From the NCBI GenBank assembly GCA_018971775.1, contig JAGXAB010000012.1, positions 1-64,000 of the forward strand: DNA of 64,000 bases, read 5' to 3'. Under the pieces are notes generated by a model. It saw only the letters and a list, made by a program, of their open reading frames with translations. It had not been told where the DNA came from and did no database searches. The stretch is from Cyanobacteria bacterium REEB67. GTDB lineage: Bacteria; Cyanobacteriota; Vampirovibrionia; Obscuribacterales; Obscuribacteraceae. Made by a program: the position numbers and the translations under genes. This document shows, in pieces, positions 35,622 through 44,379 of this stretch (position 1 is its first letter; the number at the start of each line of letters is the position of its first letter).

Positions 35622-36335
35622 ATGTCCGAGACCAAACAGATCAAAAGACTCGTCCTGTTCGACATCGACGAGACGATGATTTCGTCCGACGGCGCCGGTC
35701 GACGTGCCCTTTCCAGAGCCATCGACGAACTGCACAGCTTACCGGAAGCGCTTGGTTCTTTGCCGATGTCGGGCAAGACCGACAAACAAATCCTGGGCGA
35801 AATATTCATGGCCGCCAATCTCGGCTTTGAAGGAGATCAACTCAAGCTCGAAATCGACAGAGCGCTGGAGCGCTATCTTCACTATCTTGACGAAGAAATA
35901 CCGGCCTCCAAAAATTATATTATCCATACCGGCATCCCGGCTCTCTTAGAGTGCTTGAAGGCCGATCCGCGCGCCTTTCTCGGCCTGCTCACCGGCAACG
36001 TTGCCGTCGGTGCAGAAAAGAAATTACGTCGCTTCGACCTCAACAAGTATTTCGCCATGGGCGCTTTTGGCTCCGACTCGGCCAACCGTCTCGACCTGCC
36101 GGCAATAGCCGTCGACCGCGCCGCCGAGCAGTTCCAGCAATATTTCCAACCGCATGAAGTGGTGATCGTCGGCGACAGCGTCAACGATATAGCCTGCGCA
36201 CACCACTACGGCGCTACCGCCTTGATCGCCAATACGGGCCGCACCACCTGGGAAGAGCTGGAAGCGCACAAACCAAAATATCTATTCAAGGACCTCTCCA
36301 ATCTGGAAGAAGTCGTTGCCGCGATCTTCAATTAG
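35622..36335 (+). CDS. HAD-superfamily phosphatase
   Basis: This is a 237-residue enzyme of the phosphoglycolate phosphatase-like group. Motif I is LFDIDETMIS, motif II LLTGN, a Lys lies in the AEKKLRRF region, and motif IV is VIVGDSVNDIACA. A helical cap occupies about residues 20-95. The start is ATG 35622, preceded by AGAAAGAG and only ten bases after the cyclase stop, so the two are probably cotranscribed. The track ORF from 35412 begins inside the cyclase and is wrong. Substrate unknown. Confidence 0.85.
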   Translation: MSETKQIKRLVLFDIDETMISSDGAGRRALSRAIDELHSLPEALGSLPMSGKTDKQILGEIFMAANLGFEGDQLKLEIDRALERYLHYLDEEIPASKNYIIHTGIPALLECLKADPRAFLGLLTGNVAVGAEKKLRRFDLNKYFAMGAFGSDSANRLDLPAIAVDRAAEQFQQYFQPHEVVIVGDSVNDIACAHHYGATALIANTGRTTWEELEAHKPKYLFKDLSNLEEVVAAIFN

Positions 36336-36338
36336 CAA

Positions 36339-37601
36339 TTAACGTACAGTCTCGGAGATGCTTGCACTGACCGTTTTACTCGTCCAGGGCAAGTTGAGCG
36401 CAGCAATATTTTCCTCTCCGACCAATTGCACCATGATCGACTGCGAGGCGATCAGAAGTGTTTTGTTTTTGTGACGGATGGCCCGATCGTAAGCGCTCAC
36501 GCTCATCGTTGCTTCTTTATTGACGGTGCGCCAACGACTCTCGAGTCGTTTATCGAAATAAATAGACTTGAGTAATTTGTCGTCTTCTTTACCGCCTGTC
36601 GCCATAATGTAAGACGTACTGACGGCCTCGGCAGCAGTGGGGATGAAAAATCCCGGACCAAAAACGCTAATCACTGACATGCTGCCCTGCACCAGACCGG
36701 AAAATTTTTCGGCCAGGTAACTATGATCCGAATATTTATGCAAGCGTTTCTTCAATTGGGCAACTACCGGATCAGACTTCATCGCTCGATTGGTTAGCTC
36801 GCGGACTAGCTCTTCCTGCCTGGCCATGTCTAATTCATCGCTCTTAAAGACATTCGCTGGCAGAGTCTCACGTCGAGAAACTGAGCCAATCAGAGCAATC
36901 GTCTTATCGGCCTGCTCTATACCAACGAGGTCGGCAAGCTCCAGCCTGGCGCGTTCCATCTTTGACGACGGCTTGGAGGCAGCTATTACACCACCGGCGG
37001 CATCACGCCCCGGCTCCAGAGGAAGCGCCTCTGATTGACCGTAAGCCTCGGCCACCTGGAGAACAGCTCGAACGATGGCCGGATGAGCTTCATCCACCAC
37101 TCGCTGCTTGCTGTACGCCGCGGATTCGGCGTCAGTCGGATCGACCGGTTTTTCATCGAGGATAACGTCGGCTGCCGCTCGCGAAGGCCCGCAACCACGG
37201 TAGGGAACCATTACGTTGACGGCTTCCTTAGTTTTGGTCACGACTTTACTGCTGGTTGTGCGGTAGTGGGCAACACTTTTGGTCAGATCATCGTAATGCC
37301 GATCGGCACCAAGCGAGCTGTCGAGCAACAAATCCAGCTGCGCTCCGATCAGTTCAGGCGCCGTACATTGCTGTACACCACCGGTCAATACATTAGCCTT
37401 GTTGCCGGGCCCAGACTCTATCAAAACAGGGCTGGCATCGTGCAATGTAAGAAAAAGCGGTGCTTCTGAGGCGCTTAAGGATTCGTCGGAGCTCGCAGCA
37501 TAAGCTACAACAGAGCTACCAATTATAAAAACATTCGTCAGGGCGCCAATCAAGATCAATTTTACGGCAGCTCTTTCTGACTTCTTTAGACTCCAGTACA
37601 T
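36339..37601 (-). CDS. Exported protein of unknown function (420 aa)
   Basis: The start is set at ATG 37601, which places a signal peptide at the N-terminus (VKLILIGALTNVFIIGSSVVAYAAS). The track start at 37697 adds 32 residues with no homology visible. The mature protein is mixed, with several helical stretches (LTKSVAHYRTTSSKVVTKTKEAVNVMV; MARQEELVRELTNRAMKSD). I see no catalytic motif. Four bases separate its stop from the HAD gene stop (convergent). A hairpin (37706-37728) lies upstream. Confidence 0.65.
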   Translation of the reverse strand: MYWSLKKSERAAVKLILIGALTNVFIIGSSVVAYAASSDESLSASEAPLFLTLHDASPVLIESGPGNKANVLTGGVQQCTAPELIGAQLDLLLDSSLGADRHYDDLTKSVAHYRTTSSKVVTKTKEAVNVMVPYRGCGPSRAAADVILDEKPVDPTDAESAAYSKQRVVDEAHPAIVRAVLQVAEAYGQSEALPLEPGRDAAGGVIAASKPSSKMERARLELADLVGIEQADKTIALIGSVSRRETLPANVFKSDELDMARQEELVRELTNRAMKSDPVVAQLKKRLHKYSDHSYLAEKFSGLVQGSMSVISVFGPGFFIPTAAEAVSTSYIMATGGKEDDKLLKSIYFDKRLESRWRTVNKEATMSVSAYDRAIRHKNKTLLIASQSIMVQLVGEENIAALNLPWTSKTVSASISETVR

Positions 37602-37705
37602 TCTTGCTAGCAAACTCCAGTCGCTTGACAGATAATAACAGTCATTTTGCCGGGAAGATACACACGTGAATAAGACCATCTTAATTGCGCGACACAAGCG
37701 CGTCT

Positions 37706-37728
37706 TGACGCCGTGCGCGTCGGCGTCA
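37706..37728. other. Perfect inverted repeat in intergenic DNA
   Basis: TGACGCC and GGCGTCA are complementary across nine bases between two minus-strand genes. There is no T-run, so it may be an operator or an RNA hairpin rather than a terminator. Confidence 0.4.
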
Positions 37729-37777
37729 GTTACCGCATCGCTTCAAACGAAACCTTTAGCCGCTCCCGAGAGCTTCC

Positions 37778-39139
37778 CTATTGAAGTTTCTTGCCCTTGT
37801 ATTCGCCGGTCAGAGACTCGAGGAAGGCGACAATAGAATCAGTCTCGGCGGCAGTCAATTTATTGCCGGCTTCATAAACGCCCATGACCGAGACGGCCTC
37901 TCTCAAAGTGGCGGCGGAGCCGTCGTGGAAATAGGGCGCAGTGAGGGCTATATTGCGCAGGAGCGGCACTTTAAACTTGCCCATATCGAGGCGGTCATGG
38001 CTGACATTGAAGCGACCATCATCGGCAGGGGTGTGGGGCATGTGCAAGGTATTTTCGCGATAGGCGAAATAATCTTTGTAGACGCCCATTTTCTCAAAAG
38101 ACATGCCGCCCATACCTACCCCGGCGTGACAAGTGGCGCAACCTTTTTCCATAAAAGTCAAATAGCCGCGCTTCTGCTGATCACTCAAAGCGGACTGATC
38201 TCCCTTTAAATATTTATCGAAGGCGGAGTTTGGCGTCAACAGGGTCTTTTCATAGTTGGCGATGGCATCTTTAATATTTGATTCGCTAAGCGAAGCCTTG
38301 TAAGCGGCTTTACTCATTGCACCATATGCGGTATCGCCAGCCAGTTTGGTCAGGATACTTTTAAAATCGGTTGCCATCTCATGCGGATTGGTAATCGGTC
38401 CACTAACTTGATCGGCAAGGTCTCTGGCGCGCCCGTCCCAAAACTGACAAAAGTTAAAAGCGCTATTGAATACCGTCGGAGAATTGATCGCTCCTTGCTC
38501 GCCGTGCACACCAGTGGAGACTCGCAACCTGTCTGTGCCCCCCTTATCGAGAGCATGACAGCTGGCGCAGGAAACCGAATTGTCTGTGGAGAGCCTTTTG
38601 TCGAAATAGAGCCTTTCTCCCAGCCGCGCCTTATCGACGTCGACATGAAATGGATTTTTTTCGGGAATGGCTGTCAGAGCGATGCCTGAATCCTCCTGCT
38701 TATCTTGAATGTAGGAGAGGATAGCTCCTTTTTGAGAATCGGACAGAGCGGCGCTCCAGTGCAAAAGCGTGTATTTGGCCGGGGGCATACTGCCCGATTT
38801 GATCACTGTCGCTATCTTGGCCAGGTCGATGGCACCGATCGGCTCAAGGCCGGCCAGCTGATTTTTGGAGAGACGAAAAGCAGTCTGCGCACTTTCAATA
38901 TCGTGGGCAATCATTTCTTTAGCGATTGGCCACTGAAAATAGATCGGATATGAGGTCATCCCCTGGGTATGACAGTCGACGCAGCTCACCTGCATCAACT
39001 TGGAAACCTCGATAAAGCGAGGATTGTCACTTTTATCGTCGATTTTTTCACGCCTCAGGAAATAATTGGAAATCGGTAAAGCCAGGACGGCAATGAAGCC
39101 TGTGGCGATAATGATTATCGAAAGCGTACGCAGATTCAC
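37778..39139 (-). CDS. Tri-haem cytochrome c peroxidase (haem-binding domain fused to CcpA/MauG-type peroxidase)
   Basis: This is a 453-residue protein with an N-terminal membrane anchor (residues 5-27). Three CxxCH haem sites are visible. CVDCH (residues 53-57) sits in a haem_bd-like domain; CASCH and CATCH form the classical di-haem peroxidase. Landmarks are LGERLYFDKRLSTDNSVSCASCH, NSPTVFNSAFNFCQFWDGRA, and PLLRNIALTAPYFHDGSA near the end. It would reduce peroxide in the periplasm using electrons from the quinone or cytochrome pool. The start is GTG 39139. It is divergent from folK. Confidence 0.9.
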   Translation of the reverse strand: MNLRTLSIIIIATGFIAVLALPISNYFLRREKIDDKSDNPRFIEVSKLMQVSCVDCHTQGMTSYPIYFQWPIAKEMIAHDIESAQTAFRLSKNQLAGLEPIGAIDLAKIATVIKSGSMPPAKYTLLHWSAALSDSQKGAILSYIQDKQEDSGIALTAIPEKNPFHVDVDKARLGERLYFDKRLSTDNSVSCASCHALDKGGTDRLRVSTGVHGEQGAINSPTVFNSAFNFCQFWDGRARDLADQVSGPITNPHEMATDFKSILTKLAGDTAYGAMSKAAYKASLSESNIKDAIANYEKTLLTPNSAFDKYLKGDQSALSDQQKRGYLTFMEKGCATCHAGVGMGGMSFEKMGVYKDYFAYRENTLHMPHTPADDGRFNVSHDRLDMGKFKVPLLRNIALTAPYFHDGSAATLREAVSVMGVYEAGNKLTAAETDSIVAFLESLTGEYKGKKLQ

Positions 39140-39273
39140 CTGATCACCATCATCTTGTCACCATCAGGCCTGTTCAGGGCCATGCAAAAAGCATCCGCAA
39201 CTTGACCTGCTCAGAGTTTACCCTTGCCCTGCCTAGATCTGAACGAAAAATGTCGATTGTCGCTAACTCTCGT

Positions 39274-39297
39274 TATAATGACCTCTCCAGATATAAT
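39274..39297 (+). promoter_or_regulatory. Two overlapping -10-like boxes upstream of folK
   Basis: TATAAT occurs at 39274-39279 and again at 39292-39297, in the gap between divergent genes. A -35-like TGTCGA lies 17 bases before the first. The following AGAGGG is the ribosome site for folK. Confidence 0.35.
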
Positions 39298-39329
39298 CGA
39301 CAGCTTAAACCGAGCAAGAGGGTAGATTT

Positions 39330-39893
39330 TTGACAGCTCAACGGCAACTGAGAGGCAATCGTCGCAAAGTCAGGGCCTACATCGGCCTCGGCTCCAATGT
39401 CGGAGATAAACTCGGCTATATCCAACAAGCCATGCAGTTGCTCAAAGACGTGCCTGGCGTGACCGTCCTCGAGTGCTCGAGCTTTTATGAAGCGGAGCCG
39501 ACCGGTGAGCTCTATAGCGAGTGGTTCGTCAATGCTGTTGCTTCGATCGATACCAGCCTGAGACCGGACGAATTGCTAGAGATCTGTCGCGATATCGAAA
39601 AGCGCTTGACGGCGATGGCTGACGTCGACGCCAGACAAAAGGCAAGTGGTCGCATCATCGATCTGGATATTTTATTTTACGGCCAAGAAACGCTAGAATC
39701 GGCCACTCTCCAGATCCCTCATCCTCGCCTGCATAAGAGAGCTTTTGCCCTGGTGCCGCTACTCGAAATCGCACCGGAAATCAGACATCCAGGTCTAAAT
39801 AAGAGTGTCGCCCAGCTTCACGAAGAGCTTGAAGAACCGGAGCAGATTTTTCTCTTCGGTACGCACCTCGCCGAAGAAGTAGAGCCGGACTAG
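39330..39893 (+). CDS. folK: 6-hydroxymethyl-7,8-dihydropterin pyrophosphokinase
   Basis: FolK transfers pyrophosphate from ATP to the pterin, a folate step. The 187-residue product has the starting block RAYIGLGSNVGDK, YEAEPTGE, WFVNAVASIDTSL, then RIIDLDILFYG and PHPRLHKRAFALVPLLEIAPE. The start is TTG 39330 with AGAGGGT ahead. It is longer than the typical 160 residues by a short C-terminal acidic tail. acpS follows 20 bases downstream. Confidence 0.93.
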   Translation: MTAQRQLRGNRRKVRAYIGLGSNVGDKLGYIQQAMQLLKDVPGVTVLECSSFYEAEPTGELYSEWFVNAVASIDTSLRPDELLEICRDIEKRLTAMADVDARQKASGRIIDLDILFYGQETLESATLQIPHPRLHKRAFALVPLLEIAPEIRHPGLNKSVAQLHEELEEPEQIFLFGTHLAEEVEPD

Positions 39894-39913
39894 AGTCTGA
39901 TTAGAGCCAAGCG

Positions 39914-40297
39914 ATGAAAAATCTCAAAGTCGGATCTGATATCTGTTCAATCAAGCGTATCGAGGAAGTCTACGAACGCTATGGCGAGCGCTTTCTCGAC
40001 CGAATTCTCACCGAATCAGAAAAAAAATATGCTCTCTCGCGCAAGAAAGATTTTCTGGCCCGCGTAGCGGCGCGTTTCGCCGCCAAAGAAGCAACATCGA
40101 AGGTGCTGGGGACAGGTTTTTATGGTGTGGGCTGGAAAGACATAGAAGTCGTGCGCTTAGCGAGCGGTGAGCCGACAATCAAATTGCACGGCCGCGCCGT
40201 GGCTGTAGCGGACAGGCGCGGCCTGACAGGCTTTGAGCTGACGATGAGCCACGAGAAGGAATACGCTATAGCCTTTGTGATCGGCTATAGCAATTGA
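39914..40297 (+). CDS. acpS: Holo-[acyl-carrier-protein] synthase
   Basis: This 127-residue enzyme attaches phosphopantetheine from CoA to acyl carrier protein. Conserved motifs are VGSDICSIKRIEE (with the metal-binding Asp) and ARFAAKEATSKVLGTG (Glu and Lys). The ATG follows GAGCCAAGCG. It is the gene after folK on the same strand; together they supply cofactors for folate and fatty-acid synthesis. Confidence 0.94.
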   Translation: MKNLKVGSDICSIKRIEEVYERYGERFLDRILTESEKKYALSRKKDFLARVAARFAAKEATSKVLGTGFYGVGWKDIEVVRLASGEPTIKLHGRAVAVADRRGLTGFELTMSHEKEYAIAFVIGYSN

Positions 40298-40357
40298 GAA
40301 GCGCAAAGCTCTGCACCGGATATGGTGCGCAATTTATCCACTGGTAAGTACATTCGC

Positions 40358-40798
40358 TCAGGTAGGCGGATTACCGCTGCCACCAATCGGACGACCGATA
40401 GCCATGGCGATCATCAAACACTGATCGACCTTTTCCATCACTTCCTGAGGGAAGACACCGATCTTATTGACCAGAAGCGTTTTTGGAATAGTGGCGATAA
40501 CGGTGCAGTCGATGACGCTGTCAAGACGCAAACCACCGGACTGTCCTTCCGGCGAATTCATCAAGACTTCAACTTGCGTAGGTTCGCGGGCGGCCCGGGA
40601 GGTGTTGGATGTAAGGGGCACGAGCAACACATCATCGAGGCGGGCATTGTTGTAATCGTTGGAAATCAAAATCGCAGGCCGGCGCTTAGTTTGCGTCGAT
40701 CCGTCATCAGTGGTGTACGGGAAAGACACTAGAACAACATCGCCTTTCCTGTATTGGGTCGGCTTGCTGGGAGTTGGGCGCTCTGGATTATTTTGAAT
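40358..40798 (-). CDS. MazF/PemK-type toxin-like protein without a standard start codon
   Basis: The family core reads YRKGDVVLVSFPYTTDDG, KRRPAILISNDYNN and LDSVIDCTVIATIPKTLL. The track start (GTG 40729) would remove the conserved first strand KGDVVLV. Upstream, this frame stays open back to a stop but has no ATG, GTG or TTG; two ATT codons (40798, 40804) follow an AAGGGG ribosome-like site. I use 40798. Either initiation is at ATT or the gene is damaged. MazF enzymes are mRNA interferases. No partner antitoxin is recognisable; a terminator separates it from the upstream gene. Confidence 0.6.
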   Translation of the reverse strand: MQNNPERPTPSKPTQYRKGDVVLVSFPYTTDDGSTQTKRRPAILISNDYNNARLDDVLLVPLTSNTSRAAREPTQVEVLMNSPEGQSGGLRLDSVIDCTVIATIPKTLLVNKIGVFPQEVMEKVDQCLMIAMAIGRPIGGSGNPPT

Positions 40799-40945
40799 GG
40801 CAATAAGGCCCCTTGGGCCCGCTTAAAGTGGTCGATTTGGTAAATTTGCCCCGGCTTGGACCTCGGGCTGTCAGCGAAGTTGCCGACTGGCATTAATTGT
40901 ACCAATTTAGACTGCCTTTGGCGGCGGTCGAAATCAGCATGGCAA

Positions 40946-40970
40946 CAAAAAGGGGCTCCGCGAGCCCCTT
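40946..40970 (-). terminator. Terminator of the 41018 gene
   Basis: On the minus strand AAGGGGCTC and GAGCCCCTT pair perfectly around a GCG loop, followed by TTTTTG. Confidence 0.88.
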
Positions 40971-41017
40971 GAGAATCTATATATGCCAGACTTGGCAGTT
41001 GCTGCCGAATACCGAGG

Positions 41018-41275
41018 CTAGGCGCTCTGGGTGATATGAGCGTAGTGGTCCATCTCATCCATCAAGTCAGGACGGCGGGAAAGAACCAGACCAGCGGCCT
41101 GGGCAGCGAAGTTGACCATCTCATCTCGCCCTGAATGACTCTCGCGGAAGAGGCCGAAGGCCTCGCGCATGCCATCTCCAAACCGCATATTGGGCTTGTC
41201 GAAGACGCTGATTGAGTCATCGTCGCTCACTTGGTGAACGGGCGGTTTATTGAACATAGGACCATCAAATGACAT
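41018..41275 (-). CDS. Small acidic protein of unknown function (85 aa)
   Basis: The start is put at ATG 41275 with GGGGA ten bases upstream; the track start is TTG 41332. The protein (MSFDGPMFNKPPVHQV..., ending MDEMDHYAHITQSA) is short and helical in its second half. No signal or membrane segment is visible. A strong terminator follows. I do not recognise it and it does not look like a typical MazE-type antitoxin. Confidence 0.55.
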   Translation of the reverse strand: MSFDGPMFNKPPVHQVSDDDSISVFDKPNMRFGDGMREAFGLFRESHSGRDEMVNFAAQAAGLVLSRRPDLMDEMDHYAHITQSA

Positions 41276-41544
41276 CTTGTAGGTGTCCCCATCCAGGATG
41301 AGTGAATTATCAGAAGTATAACAGGCTTTCAAGAGATAAGTCCAGCAGTTTTTAATCCGCCAGGTTCATATTTAATGTTTCTCGAGGGAACCCTTTGTTT
41401 TCTCATTTGGAACATACCCAGAATGTCTTACCGAGTAGACCCCTTCCGGATAAATTTAATATACGACCTTCGGGACGAATAAGTAAATGGGGAAGCTACG
41501 ATATCAAGAGATCCCGGACTTTTCCATGCTACTGGTTATATAGA

Positions 41545-41949
41545 TTAACCGCGGTTGGGAAATTCGCGGCGAAGAAACTCGATAGTGCGCTGGGTGGCGC
41601 CACCGGGCATGAATACTTCTTTGATACCTTTGGCCAACAACGCATCCCTGTCTTCGTCGGGCATAACGCCGCCGCCAAAAACGAGGATGTCTTCGGCACC
41701 TTGATCCTTCAAAATTTGAACGACCTTGGGCAGGAGTGTGAGATGCGCCCCCGAGAGAATGGACAGGCCAATAGCGTCGACGTCTTCCTGGATGGCGGTT
41801 TCGACAATCTCTTCCGGAGAGCGGTGTAGACCCGTATAAACGACTTCCATACCGGCGTCGCGTAGAGCGCGGGCCACAACTTTGGCGCCGCGGTCGTGCC
41901 CATCAAGTCCGGGCTTGCCAATCAGTACGCGAATCTTTCCTTTAGTCAT
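41545..41949 (-). CDS. Stand-alone cobalamin-binding subunit of methylmalonyl-CoA mutase type
   Basis: This is a 134-residue B12-binding domain. The GLDGHDRGAKVVARALRDAG segment carries DxHxxG, whose His ligates cobalt; SILSGAH and FGGGVMPDEDRD complete the pocket. Start ATG 41949 has GGGG seven bases ahead. It matches the C-terminal domain of methylmalonyl-CoA mutase made as a separate chain. No large mutase subunit lies nearby, but a propionyl-CoA carboxylase subunit does (55347), which fits a propionate pathway. Confidence 0.88.
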   Translation of the reverse strand: MTKGKIRVLIGKPGLDGHDRGAKVVARALRDAGMEVVYTGLHRSPEEIVETAIQEDVDAIGLSILSGAHLTLLPKVVQILKDQGAEDILVFGGGVMPDEDRDALLAKGIKEVFMPGGATQRTIEFLRREFPNRG

Positions 41950-42075
41950 TAAAAGCCCCGAGTATCCTTTATATGCGGCTTGGGTCGACACTTGAAAAAC
42001 CTGGAGGGAAAAATTCCCCACTGCCACCGTTTGCCGCCCTCAATATTAGCCGAGAGCGAAAAGGGAGCGAGACAT

Positions 42076-42525
42076 TTATTTACCTGCAGGCTTAGCGCCG
42101 GGAAGCAGTCTCTGAGCAATGAGGACGGCAAGCTCATCGAAATTTTTGATGTCAGACCTGTTAATCAAATAAAAACATCTTTTCGTCCGGAGCAGACCCC
42201 AGGTCAAAGCTCGAGGCACTGAAAAACTGACAATGTCAGCGGCGCAGAGCCTTGCCTTCCAGAGTAGCGTGTTTACTACCAGTTCGTCGCCTTGCAGAGT
42301 GATGGACTTTGGTTCTAGTAAACAGACTGGTAAAAAGTACATGTCGCAGGCGAGTAGAAATAGTCCCTGCACCGCTTCGAAACCGAAATTGACCGTGCCG
42401 TGATGGAGCACTCGGGTAAGTACACTGATCGGCAGGAAAATATTGAGGCCGACCACGCAGAGCATGAGCAACCAGCGCATGATGTCTATCCAGATCGCCC
42501 GCTTAAAAACTCTATCTTCGTTCAT
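42076..42525 (-). CDS. Membrane protein of unknown function (149 aa), PH/YcxB-like
   Basis: The start is placed at ATG 42525 (MNEDRVFKRAIWIDI); the track start at 42546 would overlap the -10-like element. There are two hydrophobic helices (RWLLMLCVVGLNIFLPISVL; FEAVQGLFLLACDMYFLPVCLL), then a beta-rich region (ITLQGDELVVNTLLWKARLCAADIVSFSV) similar in style to YcxB/PH-type domains. Function unknown. Confidence 0.6.
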   Translation of the reverse strand: MNEDRVFKRAIWIDIMRWLLMLCVVGLNIFLPISVLTRVLHHGTVNFGFEAVQGLFLLACDMYFLPVCLLEPKSITLQGDELVVNTLLWKARLCAADIVSFSVPRALTWGLLRTKRCFYLINRSDIKNFDELAVLIAQRLLPGAKPAGK

Positions 42526-42531
42526 CGTCTG

Positions 42532-42537
42532 ATTATA
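42532..42537 (-). promoter_or_regulatory. -10 element (TATAAT) six bases before an ATG
   Basis: On the minus strand TATAAT ends six bases upstream of the ATG at 42525, so transcription would begin at or next to the start codon, giving a leaderless message. No good -35 box is seen. Confidence 0.35.
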
Positions 42538-42598
42538 CTTCTCCAAGCTAGTGACGAAGAGCGTCGCAGAGGAGTCGAGTGGCGATAATCTTTAGTCT

Positions 42599-44263
42599 AT
42601 GAACAAACAAAAGATTGCCGATTACATTTGCCAGCGCATTGAAAAAGCCGGTGTTTCCCACACCTTCGGCATACCGGGAGATTTCATCCTACCTTTTTAT
42701 GCGGCCCAGACACGCAGCTCACTGAAGACTGTGGTCATGACCCATGAACCTTCAGTCGGTTACGCAGCCGACGCCTACGGGCGCCTGCGAGGCCTTGGTG
42801 TGGCGCTCGTCACCTATGGTGCGGGCGGATTGAATATGGTCAATCCGGTCGGTCTGGCTTACGCCGAACAGTCACCGCTACTGGTGATAAGCGGCGCTCC
42901 GGAAACCCGCTTCCGAGCCGATAAACCGCAACTCCACCACTGCGTCAAAACGTTCAACACTCAGCACGACGTCTTTTCGCACGTCACCGAATCTACCACC
43001 ATCGTCGACAACGCCTCTTCTGCCCAGGCCGAAATCGACCGTGTTTTCGACACGACACTGAGCACTTCCAGACCGGGCTATCTTGAGCTCTGTCGAGATA
43101 TGGTCAACACCGAAATCGAAGTCAGCGAGCGTCGGCCTGCCGCCATCGATCCGAACAGCCCGGCCGCCCAGATCAAGGCTCATGCTCTCAAAGAAGCAGT
43201 CGGTGAAATCATCGAACGTCTCAGCCAGGCCAAACAACCGGTCTTGTTGGTCGGCGTCGAAGTGCGTCGCTTCGGCCTCAAAGACGATGTCGTCGAACTC
43301 GCCGGCGCTCTAAATATCCCGGTCGTCACCTCGATTTTGGGTAAAGCCACTTTCCCCGAATCGCATCCAAATTTCATCGGCAATTATTTCGGCCAGTTCG
43401 GCGGCCCGGCCGTCAAAGAGTATGTGGAAAATTCAGACTGCATCCTTTCTCTCGGCGCCGTCATGACCGAGATGGAAACCGGCGGCTACACGGCCAAGTT
43501 CAACCCGGATCGCCTGATGCAAGTAACCGCTTCAGAAGTGCAAATCGGTCACCATATCTATCATGGTCTGCATCTACAACCAGTGGTCGAAGCTCTTTTG
43601 CAATCTGATCTGGCCGGTCGCAGCAATTTCACCATCCCGACCGTCCTCGCGGAGGACATCAAAGGCGATCCCGCCGATAAACAGCTCACGGTCAGCGCCA
43701 TGATCGAGAGACTGAATGATCTCTTGAGCGGACCACGGGGATCCGATTTCAGTATCGTCACCGATACTGGTGATTGCATGTACGCCGGCATGAGTCTGAA
43801 AACCGACATATTCCTGGCTCCGGGCTATTACGTAAGCATGGGCTTCGGCGTACCGGCGGCAATAGGCGCTCAAATAGCCATGCCCGAGCGCAGACCGATA
43901 GTGCTCGTCGGCGACGGCGCCTTCCAGATGACTGGCCTCGAGATTTCGACGGCGGTCAAAGAAAAGCTAAACCCAATCATCATCGTCTTCAACAATGCCA
44001 GCTATGCCATGCTTCGTTTCATCGATCAGCAGCGCGATTATTTCGACCTGCCTCGCTGGGACTATGTTGGTCTGGCCAAGTCGGTCGGTGCCGACGGCAT
44101 GCGCGCCGAAAGCAGCGACGATTTTGGCCGCGCCCTGCACAAAGCAGCCCTTTCGGACAAGGCTTTTGTCATCGACGCGATACTTGCCGGAGACGACATT
44201 TCGCCCACCCTGCGGCGTCTGACCGACCATTTCAGCAAAAAGGTGAAAGCGGCCATCGCCTGA
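42599..44263 (+). CDS. Thiamine-diphosphate 2-keto acid decarboxylase (pyruvate/indolepyruvate type)
   Basis: This is a 554-residue ThDP enzyme. The N-terminal domain has FGIPGDFILPF and MTHEPSVGYAADAYGR with the cofactor-activating Glu. The C-terminal domain has the metal/ThDP motif GDGAFQMTGLEISTAV...IIVFNNASYAML. The usual active-site HH pair of pyruvate decarboxylases is visible in QLHHCVKTF. It would decarboxylate a 2-keto acid to an aldehyde. Substrate not decidable: pyruvate, phenylpyruvate or indolepyruvate. The ATG follows a GATAAT box by nine bases; the start has no ribosome site. Confidence 0.85.
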   Translation: MNKQKIADYICQRIEKAGVSHTFGIPGDFILPFYAAQTRSSLKTVVMTHEPSVGYAADAYGRLRGLGVALVTYGAGGLNMVNPVGLAYAEQSPLLVISGAPETRFRADKPQLHHCVKTFNTQHDVFSHVTESTTIVDNASSAQAEIDRVFDTTLSTSRPGYLELCRDMVNTEIEVSERRPAAIDPNSPAAQIKAHALKEAVGEIIERLSQAKQPVLLVGVEVRRFGLKDDVVELAGALNIPVVTSILGKATFPESHPNFIGNYFGQFGGPAVKEYVENSDCILSLGAVMTEMETGGYTAKFNPDRLMQVTASEVQIGHHIYHGLHLQPVVEALLQSDLAGRSNFTIPTVLAEDIKGDPADKQLTVSAMIERLNDLLSGPRGSDFSIVTDTGDCMYAGMSLKTDIFLAPGYYVSMGFGVPAAIGAQIAMPERRPIVLVGDGAFQMTGLEISTAVKEKLNPIIIVFNNASYAMLRFIDQQRDYFDLPRWDYVGLAKSVGADGMRAESSDDFGRALHKAALSDKAFVIDAILAGDDISPTLRRLTDHFSKKVKAAIA

Positions 44264-44379
44264 AGATTGGACTTCTGGCCAAGTTGGGGGAATTACCGGG
44301 GGGTAAATCCGCCTATTTTGGGGTATTAATTAACTAGCACTCAGTTTTTGCTGAGACCTCCCTCCTCCCACGAGAGATT

